DNA of 64,000 nucleotides from Vibrio brasiliensis LMG 20546 (lineage in GTDB: Bacteria > Pseudomonadota > Gammaproteobacteria > Enterobacterales > Vibrionaceae): NCBI RefSeq assembly GCF_000189255.1, contig NZ_AEVS01000072.1, forward strand, positions 1 to 64,000. Reading direction: 5' to 3'. The first letter of the stretch is position 1. Each line of letters opens with the position of its first letter. The notes beneath the pieces were generated by a model. The model had not been told where the DNA came from, did no database searches, and was given only the letters and a program-made list of their open reading frames with translations. Positions 57,041 through 64,000 of this stretch are shown piece after piece. The position numbers were made by a program, and so were the translations under genes.

Positions 57041-58894
57041 TTACTCGTCTAGGAAGCTGCGCAGAGTCTCTGAACGGCTTGGGTGACGTAGCTTACGTAG
57101 CGCTTTTGCTTCGATCTGACGGATACGTTCACGAGTAACGTCGAACTGCTTACCAACTTCTTCTAGAGTGTGGTCAGTGTTCATATCGATACCGAAACGC
57201 ATACGCAGTACTTTTGCTTCACGAGGCGTCAGACCAGCCAGAACATCTTTAGTTGCCACTTTCAGACTTGTTGCTGTTGCAGAGTCTAGTGGTAGTTCTA
57301 GAGTGGTATCCTCGATAAAGTCACCTAGATGCGAATCTTCGTCGTCACCGATTGGTGTCTCCATTGAGATTGGCTCTTTAGCGATCTTAAGTACCTTACG
57401 GATCTTATCTTCTGGCATCTGCATGCGTTCTGCCAGTTCTTCCGGTAGAGGCTCACGACCCATCTCTTGCAGCATTTGACGAGAGATACGGTTAAGCTTG
57501 TTGATCGTTTCGATCATGTGTACCGGAATACGAATCGTACGTGCTTGGTCTGCAATCGAGCGAGTGATCGCCTGACGGATCCACCAAGTTGCGTAAGTCG
57601 AGAATTTGTAACCACGACGGTATTCAAACTTATCTACTGCTTTCATCAGACCGATGTTACCTTCCTGGATAAGATCCAAGAACTGTAGACCACGGTTGGT
57701 GTATTTCTTAGCAATAGAAATTACCAGACGTAAGTTCGCTTCAACCATCTCTTTCTTCGCACGACGAGCTTTCGCTTCACCGATAGACATACGACGGCTG
57801 ATGTCTTTAATGTTTTGAACAGTTAGAGACGTCTCTTCTTCGATCACTTTCAGTTTGGCAATCGAGCGACGAATGTCATCTTCGCTACGACGAATCTTTT
57901 CTGCGTATGGTTTGTCAGACGCCAGGATTTCATCTAGCCATGCATCGCTCGACTCATTACCTGTAAACAGAGTAATGAAAGACTTCTTCGGCATCTTACC
58001 GTACTCAACTGAAGCCTTCATGATTAGGCGCTCTTGAGTACGTACGCGTTCCATTGAAGTGCGTAGTTCTTCAACCAGGTAGTCAAACTGTTTTGGTGTC
58101 AGACGGAACTCTTTAAATACGTCTAATACAAGCTCGTGAGCGATTTGCGCTTTCGGGCTTTCGTTACCGTATTCGTTACACGCTAGCTGGAAGTTCTGGA
58201 AAGTGTTGCGTAGTGCGGTAAACTTCTCAAGAGCAAGTTCAGGATCGATACCTGTATCTTCTTCTTCCTCTTCAGAGTCATCACTATCTTCTTCTTCATC
58301 TTCCGCGTCTTCGTCTTCAAGCTCAGACTCTGCAAGCTCAGAACCGATGTGTGTTGCAGTTGGTGCTGCTGTTTCATCTGCATCTGGGTCAACAAAACCA
58401 GTGATTAGGTCTGTTAGACGTAGCTCTTCTGCCTGAACTTTATCAAATTGCTCAAGAATGTATGGGATAGTGCCCGGATACTCTGCCACTGCATTTTGAA
58501 CTTGGTTAATACCATCTTCAATACGCTTTGCGATATCGATCTCGCCTTCACGAGTCAATAGTTCAACAGTACCCATTTCACGCATGTACATACGTACTGG
58601 GTCTGTGGTGCGGCCGATCTCATTTTCTACGCTAGATAGCGCAGCAGCTGCAGCTTCTGCTGCATCTTCATCGGTGATTGTATCGTCGTCATTCAGTGCA
58701 AGATCATCAGCATCTGGAGCAGTTTCTACTACTCGGATGCCCATATCGTTGATCATCTGAATGATATCTTCGACCTGCTCTGAATCTACGATTTCTGCTG
58801 GCAGGTGGTCGTTTACTTCTGCGTAGGTCAGATAGCCTTGTTCCTTGCCTTTAATGACAAGTTGTTTTAGCTGTGACTGCGGATTTTGATCCAT
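57041..58894 (-). CDS. rpoD: RNA polymerase sigma factor sigma70
   Basis: The 617-residue protein is the housekeeping sigma factor. Region 1.1 is N-terminal ([20 protein letters not shown]), followed by a strongly acidic non-conserved insert near residues 190-220. Region 2 has the -10 helix [17 protein letters not shown]. Region 3 is [13 protein letters not shown] and region 4, for the -35 box, is [28 protein letters not shown]. It is the last gene of rpsU-yqeY-dnaG-rpoD. Start and length match other vibrios. Confidence 0.98.
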   Translation of the reverse strand: MDQNPQSQLKQLVIKGKEQGYLTYAEVNDHLPAEIVDSEQVEDIIQMINDMGIRVVETAPDADDLALNDDDTITDEDAAEAAAAALSSVENEIGRTTDPVRMYMREMGTVELLTREGEIDIAKRIEDGINQVQNAVAEYPGTIPYILEQFDKVQAEELRLTDLITGFVDPDADETAAPTATHIGSELAESELEDEDAEDEEEDSDDSEEEEEDTGIDPELALEKFTALRNTFQNFQLACNEYGNESPKAQIAHELVLDVFKEFRLTPKQFDYLVEELRTSMERVRTQERLIMKASVEYGKMPKKSFITLFTGNESSDAWLDEILASDKPYAEKIRRSEDDIRRSIAKLKVIEEETSLTVQNIKDISRRMSIGEAKARRAKKEMVEANLRLVISIAKKYTNRGLQFLDLIQEGNIGLMKAVDKFEYRRGYKFSTYATWWIRQAITRSIADQARTIRIPVHMIETINKLNRISRQMLQEMGREPLPEELAERMQMPEDKIRKVLKIAKEPISMETPIGDDEDSHLGDFIEDTTLELPLDSATATSLKVATKDVLAGLTPREAKVLRMRFGIDMNTDHTLEEVGKQFDVTRERIRQIEAKALRKLRHPSRSETLRSFLDE

Positions 58895-58992
58895 AGACGG
58901 TATCCAACTTAGTATCTGGTGAAGGAATTAGTATGCGAGTTGCAAACCACACATCTTAACAAATTAATTGATTGCTGACTATCCGAACAGGG

Positions 58993-60750
58993 TTACGCTT
59001 TTAAATCTAGCATTAACGCTAGCAGCTCCCTTCTCTCTTCGGTTGATAAACCGACACTTCTTTCTTTGGCCTGCAGATTTTCAATTTGTTTTTCAACGCA
59101 CTGGGCAAGAATTTTGTCCAGCGAGTCTAAAAATATATCTTTTTCGTTGTCTTCGTCGAGGGGGATTTCCCACCCTGCAAGACGTGACAATAATGCCTCA
59201 TGGCTCGTATTTCGCCAGCATTCAAGTAGCTGACCCGTTGTTATATTGGGATGCTGATGACAATATTCAAGCACTTCAACAAATAAACTTAGACCAGGGA
59301 CTGTTAACTCTCTCACAGTTGAGAGATCCGGTACCATTTCAGCATAGCTCGGATTTTGAATAAGCAAAGCGATCACTTCGCGCATTGGAGTCCGTTTGAT
59401 CTCTTTATGTGGCTGAGGTCGAGAATCGTTAGTTTTTTTGCGAGCCTGACGCAGCCTGTTATCAAATCCGGTTCTTTCATCCAAAAGTTTCTCAAGTAGC
59501 TCTTGAAAGTACGGATCCGGGATTTTATCGATCAACGCACTAGCGTGAGCTCTGAGGGCTGATTTACCTTCGTTGCTACCCAGATTTAACTGATGAAGCT
59601 CGATAAGATTATCAAACAGATAGCTAGAAAGAGGAGTCGCTTGTTCTACTTCTTGTTCAAATGCATCTTTACCGTGCTTACGGATAAAGCTGTCAGGGTC
59701 TTCACCATCAGGTAAAAACAGGAACTTAAGCGTGTTACCGGTTTTTAAATATTGCAGCGCATTTTCAAGCGCGCGCCATGCCGCATCTTTACCAGCTCTG
59801 TCGCCGTCATAACAACAAACTACAGTATTGGTTTGGCGGAACAGTAACTGAATATGATCGCCCGTGGTCGATGTACCTAGTGAAGCAACTGAGTAATCGA
59901 CACCGTACTGAGCGAGAGCCACCACATCCATATAGCCTTCAACCACCAGGATCTTTGACGGTTCTCGATGAGCCTGCATCACCTCGTACAGACCATAAAG
60001 CTCTTTACCTTTATGGAAGATCGGTGTTTCAGGTGAGTTAAGGTATTTAGGTGTACCGTCGCCAATCACTCGACCACCAAAGCCGATAACTCGTCCGCGT
60101 CGGTCGCGAATTGGGAACATAACTCGACCACGGAAACGGTCATAGCGGTTGCCGTTATCGTTCTCGATCAACATTCCGCCAGAAATCAGCATGTCCTGAG
60201 TCTGAGGCGTCTGGCCAAAGTTTTTACGAACTAAATCCCATTCGTCAGCCACATAGCCGATACCAAATTTCTGTACGATTTGGCCAGATAGGCCGCGATC
60301 TTTCAGGTAGTCGATGGCAACTTTGCTTTTCGGCTGCTTGAGCTGATCTCGATAGAACTGAGCAATACTGCCCATAATATCGTAGAGATTACGCTTTTGT
60401 TCAGAGTTAGCCTGAGGTTGATTAGATTGAAAACCACCACCTTGGCGTTGTTCTCTTGGGACATCTAAACCGAGAGATGAAGCGAGTTCTTCAATTGCCT
60501 CGACAAAGTCTAAGCGCTCGTACTCCATCATAAAATCAATCGCGTTGCCGTGCACACCACAGCCAAAACAGTGATAGAACTGTTTCTCTTGGGAAACACT
60601 AAACGAAGGTGTTTTCTCGTTGTGGAATGGGCAGCAGGCGCCGTAGTTTTTGCCTTTTTTCTTAAGTTTTACGCGAGCATCGATAATGTCGACGATATCG
60701 AGTCGAGCAAGGAGGTCATCAATGAAACTTCGAGGGATGTGTCCTGCCAT
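58993..60750 (-). CDS. dnaG: DNA primase
   Basis: DnaG makes RNA primers for DNA replication. The 585-residue protein has an N-terminal CHC2 zinc-binding domain (Cys40, His43, Cys61, Cys64), the TOPRIM core with VVEGYMDVVAL and a CCYDGDRAGKDAA segment, and a C-terminal helicase-interaction domain that binds DnaB. It is transcribed between yqeY and rpoD, and a hairpin lies in the gap before it. Confidence 0.97.
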   Translation of the reverse strand: MAGHIPRSFIDDLLARLDIVDIIDARVKLKKKGKNYGACCPFHNEKTPSFSVSQEKQFYHCFGCGVHGNAIDFMMEYERLDFVEAIEELASSLGLDVPREQRQGGGFQSNQPQANSEQKRNLYDIMGSIAQFYRDQLKQPKSKVAIDYLKDRGLSGQIVQKFGIGYVADEWDLVRKNFGQTPQTQDMLISGGMLIENDNGNRYDRFRGRVMFPIRDRRGRVIGFGGRVIGDGTPKYLNSPETPIFHKGKELYGLYEVMQAHREPSKILVVEGYMDVVALAQYGVDYSVASLGTSTTGDHIQLLFRQTNTVVCCYDGDRAGKDAAWRALENALQYLKTGNTLKFLFLPDGEDPDSFIRKHGKDAFEQEVEQATPLSSYLFDNLIELHQLNLGSNEGKSALRAHASALIDKIPDPYFQELLEKLLDERTGFDNRLRQARKKTNDSRPQPHKEIKRTPMREVIALLIQNPSYAEMVPDLSTVRELTVPGLSLFVEVLEYCHQHPNITTGQLLECWRNTSHEALLSRLAGWEIPLDEDNEKDIFLDSLDKILAQCVEKQIENLQAKERSVGLSTEERRELLALMLDLKA

Positions 60751-60795
60751 AAAACCTTAGAAAAACGCACTAACAAATTGAAAGGATAGATACAA

Positions 60796-60830
60796 ACAAG
60801 CCGCGCATTCCGAAGGATAGCACGGCTTGT
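60796..60830 (-). terminator. Internal hairpin between yqeY and dnaG
   Basis: ACAAGCCG and CGGCTTGT pair over eight bases, with partial inner pairing. On the minus strand TTTGTATC follows. In E. coli an internal terminator between rpsU and dnaG holds primase levels low; this hairpin could play that role. Confidence 0.5.
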
Positions 60831-60847
60831 TGCAATAGGGTGGGAGA

Positions 60848-61291
60848 TTAAGCCAGTTTAGCGCGAACTAAACCACTTACTTTACCCATATCTGCACGCC
60901 CTTGGATTTGAGGCTTAAGAACGCCCATCACTTTACCCATGTCTTGCATGCCCGCAGCACCAGACTCTGCAATTGCACTTTCAACAAGTGCAGCAACTTC
61001 ATCTTCAGTTAGCGGCTGAGGCATAAAGTCCTCAAGTACAGTGATTTCTGCTTTCTCAGCGTCTGCTAAATCTTGACGATTAGCAGCTTCAAATTGAGCG
61101 ACAGAGTCGCGACGCTGTTTAACCATTTTAGTTAGCACAGCAAGAATGTCATCGTCACCCAGAGTAATCTGTTCGTCGACTTCACGTTGCTTAATTGCTG
61201 ACAGAGCTAAACGGATAGTGCCAAGGCGCGGTTTGTCCTTGGCTTTCATCGCTAATTTTTGCTCTTCTTTGAGTTTGTCAATCAGAGCCAT
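60848..61291 (-). CDS. yqeY: GatB/YqeY domain protein
   Basis: The 147-residue protein has the YqeY fold, related to the C-terminal domain of GatB that recognises tRNA in amidotransferases. The N-terminal LIDKLKEEQKLAMKAKDKPRL and the C-terminal MQDMGKVMGVLKP signature are present. The free-standing protein has no settled function, though a tRNA-linked one is often assumed. Its place between rpsU and dnaG is common in vibrios and some other gammaproteobacteria, while E. coli lacks it there. Confidence 0.93.
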   Translation of the reverse strand: MALIDKLKEEQKLAMKAKDKPRLGTIRLALSAIKQREVDEQITLGDDDILAVLTKMVKQRRDSVAQFEAANRQDLADAEKAEITVLEDFMPQPLTEDEVAALVESAIAESGAAGMQDMGKVMGVLKPQIQGRADMGKVSGLVRAKLA

Positions 61292-61317
61292 AACTAGAAT
61301 CCTTTTGGACTTAGTTA

Positions 61318-61533
61318 TTAGTACAGGCGAACGCGACGAGCGTTTTCGCGAGCTAGCTTCTTAGCGTGACGCTTTTGAGCTGCTGCTTTAGCGCGTTTGC
61401 GAACTGTAGTTGGTTTTTCGTAGTGCTCACGACGACGCACTTCAGAAAGGATACCTGCTTTTTCGCAAGAGCGTTTGAAACGACGTAGTGCAACGTCGAA
61501 CGGTTCGTTTTCACGTACTTTAACTACTGGCAT
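61318..61533 (-). CDS. rpsU: 30S ribosomal protein S21
   Basis: The 71-residue highly basic protein ([26 protein letters not shown]) is S21, needed for initiation at Shine-Dalgarno sites. It is the first gene of the macromolecular-synthesis operon. The length and the Lys/Arg-rich tail are normal. It is divergent from tsaD. Confidence 0.98.
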
Positions 61534-61690
61534 ATGCCTTTCACCTCAGGGGTTAATTCGTTAATGCTGACTTCACAGTACTTAGCTTAGTCGCTAGGTC
61601 TACAATCAGCTTGATCAAAAATGGTGCGGAATTTTAATCCGATCACACTGGCTTTGTAAAGTATTTTGTTGGGTAGAGTTTGCACAAAAT

Positions 61691-61719
61691 TTGTTTGAGA
61701 AGCTAAGGCGAGGTAAGAT
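61691..61719 (+). promoter_or_regulatory. Promoter of tsaD
   Basis: TTGTTT (61691-61696), a 17-base spacer and TAAGAT (61714-61719) lie 44-72 bases before the tsaD start, in the divergent gap with rpsU. Confidence 0.5.
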
Positions 61720-61762
61720 TGCGCCAATTTTGAATTAGAGACAAAGACATCCAGGGTAAACC

Positions 61763-62779
61763 ATGCGCATTATTGGTATCGAAACCTCTTGTGATGAAAC
61801 GGGAATCGCCATTTACGATGATGAGAAAGGCCTACTTTCTCATCAACTATATAGCCAGGTAAAACTGCATGCCGATTACGGTGGTGTTGTTCCTGAGTTG
61901 GCATCACGTGATCACGTTAAGAAAACTATCCCGTTGATTAAGGCTGCGATGGCAGAAGCAAACCTGACACCGAAAGATATTGATGGTGTGGCTTATACTG
62001 CTGGTCCGGGTCTTGTTGGTGCACTTTTGGTTGGTGCTACTATTGGTCGTAGTCTGGCGTATGCATGGGGCGTTCCTGCTGTGCCTGTACACCATATGGA
62101 AGGCCACTTGCTCGCGCCTATGCTTGAAGATAACCCTCCACCGTTCCCGTTTGTCGCGGTATTGGTATCAGGAGGGCATTCAATGATGGTCGAAGTTAAA
62201 GGCATTGGTGAATACAAAATCCTTGGCGAATCGATTGATGATGCGGCCGGCGAAGCGTTTGATAAAACCGCTAAGCTAATGGGACTTGACTACCCAGGAG
62301 GTCCGCTTTTATCTAAGTTGGCAGAAAAAGGCACGCCTGGTCGATTTAAGTTCCCTCGACCAATGACTGACCGCCCGGGTCTGGATATGAGTTTCTCTGG
62401 CCTGAAAACATTTACCGCTAACACTATTGCAGCGAATGGTGATGACGAGCAAACCCGTGCTGATATCGCATTAGCGTTTGAAGAAGCGGTGTGTGCAACG
62501 CTAACAATTAAATGTAAGCGAGCACTTGAACAGACTGGCTTTAAACGTATCGTTATCGCTGGTGGGGTAAGTGCCAACCGCAGATTGCGTGCTGACTTAG
62601 AACAGCTAGCGAAGAAAATCGGTGGCGAAGTTTATTACCCGAGAACAGAGTTCTGTACTGACAACGGTGCAATGATTGCCTATGCAGGTATGCAGCGCCT
62701 GAGAAATGGTGAAGTTGCAGACCTTTCTGTTCAAGCGACACCACGCTGGCCGATCGACCAGCTTGAGCCTATTGCTTAA
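61763..62779 (+). CDS. tsaD: tRNA N6-threonylcarbamoyladenosine transferase subunit
   Basis: TsaD, with TsaB and TsaE, transfers the threonylcarbamoyl group to A37 of ANN-decoding tRNAs. The 338-residue ASKHA-fold protein has IETSCDETG at the start and the metal site HHMEGH (His111, His115), with [15 protein letters not shown] and [12 protein letters not shown]. The latter loop binds the substrate. It lies divergent from rpsU, a conserved arrangement. Confidence 0.97.
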   Translation: MRIIGIETSCDETGIAIYDDEKGLLSHQLYSQVKLHADYGGVVPELASRDHVKKTIPLIKAAMAEANLTPKDIDGVAYTAGPGLVGALLVGATIGRSLAYAWGVPAVPVHHMEGHLLAPMLEDNPPPFPFVAVLVSGGHSMMVEVKGIGEYKILGESIDDAAGEAFDKTAKLMGLDYPGGPLLSKLAEKGTPGRFKFPRPMTDRPGLDMSFSGLKTFTANTIAANGDDEQTRADIALAFEEAVCATLTIKCKRALEQTGFKRIVIAGGVSANRRLRADLEQLAKKIGGEVYYPRTEFCTDNGAMIAYAGMQRLRNGEVADLSVQATPRWPIDQLEPIA

Positions 62780-62800
62780 GATTAATCGCGTACAATAAAT

Positions 62801-62826
62801 AAAGGTCGCCTCATTTGGCGACCTTA
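62801..62826 (+). terminator. Hairpin after tsaD
   Basis: AAGGTCGCC and GGCGACCTT form a 9-bp stem, but only ACTG follows, so termination is uncertain. Confidence 0.45.
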
Positions 62827-62905
62827 CTGTATCTATCATCCGAGCTGTTGATTAGCGAAATAATGATAGGCTGCACTTTTTGAAATACTATCGGGATAAC
62901 AAGAG

Positions 62906-63721
62906 ATGAATAAGTTTGCCATCGATGGATGTGAAATGGCCTACCAAGATGTTGGTCAGGGGCCGGTAATTGTGTTTGGTCATAGCTATTTGTGGGACAG
63001 CAAAATGTGGGCTCCACAGGTTGAAGCACTGAGCCAGCACTACCGTTGTATTGTCCCAGAACTATGGGCACACGGTCATTCTGACTTTGCGCCTGGCTCA
63101 ACTCGCTCATTAGCGGACTACGCTCAGCAAATTCTTGCGTTGATGGATCATCTTGATATTGAAACTTTCTCTCTGGTTGGATTGTCAGTCGGTGGTATGT
63201 GGGGGACTGAACTAGTCTCATTAGCGCCGCAACGCGTGAAGTCTTTGGTTCTGATGGACACATTTGTTGGTTTAGAACCTGAAGTTACCCATAAAAAGTA
63301 TTTTGCTATGCTCGATACAATTAGTCAGGTGCAGGCAGTACCTGAACCTATTGTTGAAGCTGTGACACCACTCTTTTTTGCTAACGATGTTCAGCAGGAC
63401 AACCCTCAACTCGCTGAGCAATTCGCTCAATATCTAATGGCACTGAAAGGCGAACAAGCTGCTGAGATTGCGCGAGTAGGGCGTATGGTGTTTGGTCGTC
63501 GCGATCAGATAGAAGAGATTGAGAAGTTTGCTCTACCGGTTCTGATTGCTGTTGGGCAGGAAGACAAGCCACGTCCAGTATTAGAGTCTTACCTGATGCA
63601 CGATAGCATTAGTGGCTCTGAGCTGATTCAAATTCCTAAGGCTGGCCATATTTCTAACCTGGAGCAGCCAGAGTTTGTGACTGAGATGCTGATAAACTTC
63701 TTAGACAGACATCACGCCTAA
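62906..63721 (+). CDS. Alpha/beta-fold hydrolase
   Basis: The 271-residue protein has the alpha/beta hydrolase fold. The oxyanion segment is VFGHSYLWDSKMW and the nucleophile elbow is GLSVGG (Ser in the G-x-S-x-G pattern). The acid is likely in the VGQEDKPRP region, and the catalytic His lies in KAGHISNLEQPE. It has no signal peptide and resembles lactone or ester hydrolases of the 3-oxoadipate enol-lactonase type, but the substrate is unknown. It converges on plsY with a shared terminator. Confidence 0.87.
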   Translation: MNKFAIDGCEMAYQDVGQGPVIVFGHSYLWDSKMWAPQVEALSQHYRCIVPELWAHGHSDFAPGSTRSLADYAQQILALMDHLDIETFSLVGLSVGGMWGTELVSLAPQRVKSLVLMDTFVGLEPEVTHKKYFAMLDTISQVQAVPEPIVEAVTPLFFANDVQQDNPQLAEQFAQYLMALKGEQAAEIARVGRMVFGRRDQIEEIEKFALPVLIAVGQEDKPRPVLESYLMHDSISGSELIQIPKAGHISNLEQPEFVTEMLINFLDRHHA

Positions 63722-63731
63722 CCGCCAAATG

Positions 63732-63761
63732 AAAACAAAGCCTCACTAAGAGGCTTTGTTT
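63732..63761. terminator. Bidirectional terminator between the hydrolase gene and plsY
   Basis: AAACAAAGCCTC and GAGGCTTTGTTT form a 12-bp stem with a short loop. The plsY stop codon (63746-63748) lies in the loop. Confidence 0.82.
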
Positions 63762-64000
63762 AATCCATTCTTCTTTTCTCCGACCTTTGGTTCGGTACCT
63801 TCCAATAAACGCTTAATATTCTGATGATGACGAAAAACGATCAGGCAGCACAGCATGGCTACTGGTAACGTATATTGTGGTTTGATCATCCAGGTATAAA
63901 AAGGCGCCAGCAATACGGTAACCAGTGCAGCTAAAGATGAGTAACGAAACAGAAAAGCGACACTGAGCCATGTTGCAATGATCATTGCCGTAAGATCTAA
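63746..64000 (-). CDS. plsY: Glycerol-3-phosphate acyltransferase PlsY, C-terminal part
   Basis: PlsY makes lysophosphatidic acid from acyl-phosphate and glycerol-3-phosphate in the inner membrane. Only the last 84 or so codons are inside the window; the frame is open to base 64000 and the start lies beyond it. The visible part has two membrane helices, [17 protein letters not shown] and [10 protein letters not shown], and the conserved [14 protein letters not shown] tail that matches E. coli PlsY. The first ATG in the window, at 63985, is an internal Met, not the start. Confidence 0.92.
   Translation of the reverse strand, partial: LDLTAMIIATWLSVAFLFRYSSLAALVTVLLAPFYTWMIKPQYTLPVAMLCCLIVFRHHQNIKRLLEGTEPKVGEKKNGLNKAS

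Noticed and set aside
58203-58436. Serine-rich frame opposite rpoD
   Set aside because: It is the complement of the acidic Glu/Asp insert of sigma70.

Overview
The window is a 64 kb piece of chromosome from a Vibrio or very close Vibrionaceae relative. This rests on recognisable protein sequences and on gene neighbourhoods: mltC-yggX-mutY, the yggS-proC-yggT-yggU-rdgB-hemW run next to pilTU, tkt-epd-pgk-fbaA, mtlADR, rplU-rpmA-obgE, folA/apaHG-rsmA-pdxA-surA-lptD, and rpsU-yqeY-dnaG-rpoD. Nearly everything is conserved housekeeping DNA. I see no prophage, integron, transposase, CRISPR array, toxin-antitoxin pair or secretion cluster.

Layout. 1-10 kb: partial tRNA-Phe, cell-wall and DNA-repair genes (mltC, yggX, mutY), trmB, glsA, a lipoprotein behind a Fur-box-like site, then a minus-strand operon from yggS to hemW. 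10-20 kb: pilT-pilU, a repeat-filled intergenic region, ruvX-yqgE-gshB-rsmE-endA, sprT, a DUF2189 membrane protein, and metK with a MetJ operator. 20-32 kb: central carbon genes (tkt, epd, pgk, fbaA, pykF), interleaved with mscS, a YbaK-type editing protein, argO/argP and yggE. 32-43 kb: a DeoR-type regulator with glmS, an outer-membrane barrel, the mannitol operon with a probable MtlS antisense RNA, an orphan TRAP binding protein, and an OlsF-type ornithine-lipid synthase behind a PhoB-box array. 43-50 kb: ispB, rplU-rpmA-obgE, a split ThrE-type exporter, folA and apaHG. 50-64 kb: rsmA-pdxA-surA-lptD, djlA, tRNA-Ile2, the macromolecular-synthesis operon, tsaD, an alpha/beta hydrolase and the end of plsY.

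The genes fit together as central sugar metabolism (tkt, epd, pgk, fbaA, pykF, mtlAD, glmS), translation (tRNAs, trmB, rsmE, rsmA, rplU, rpmA, rpsU, obgE, tsaD) and envelope biogenesis (mltC, surA, lptD, olsF, plsY, ispB).

The least ordinary material is non-coding. Two convergent intergenic regions (after pilU and after folA) carry the same module: an array of 22-bp hairpin repeats, a terminator, and a 7-bp tandem repeat running into the stop codon of the opposing gene. Other observations are a PhoB-box array upstream of olsF, a Fur box upstream of an uncharacterised lipoprotein, a long palindromic repeat element between epd and pgk, and LacI-family-type operators at tkt and fbaA. Start codons were moved inward from the longest open frame where a ribosome-binding site and family alignment favoured it.
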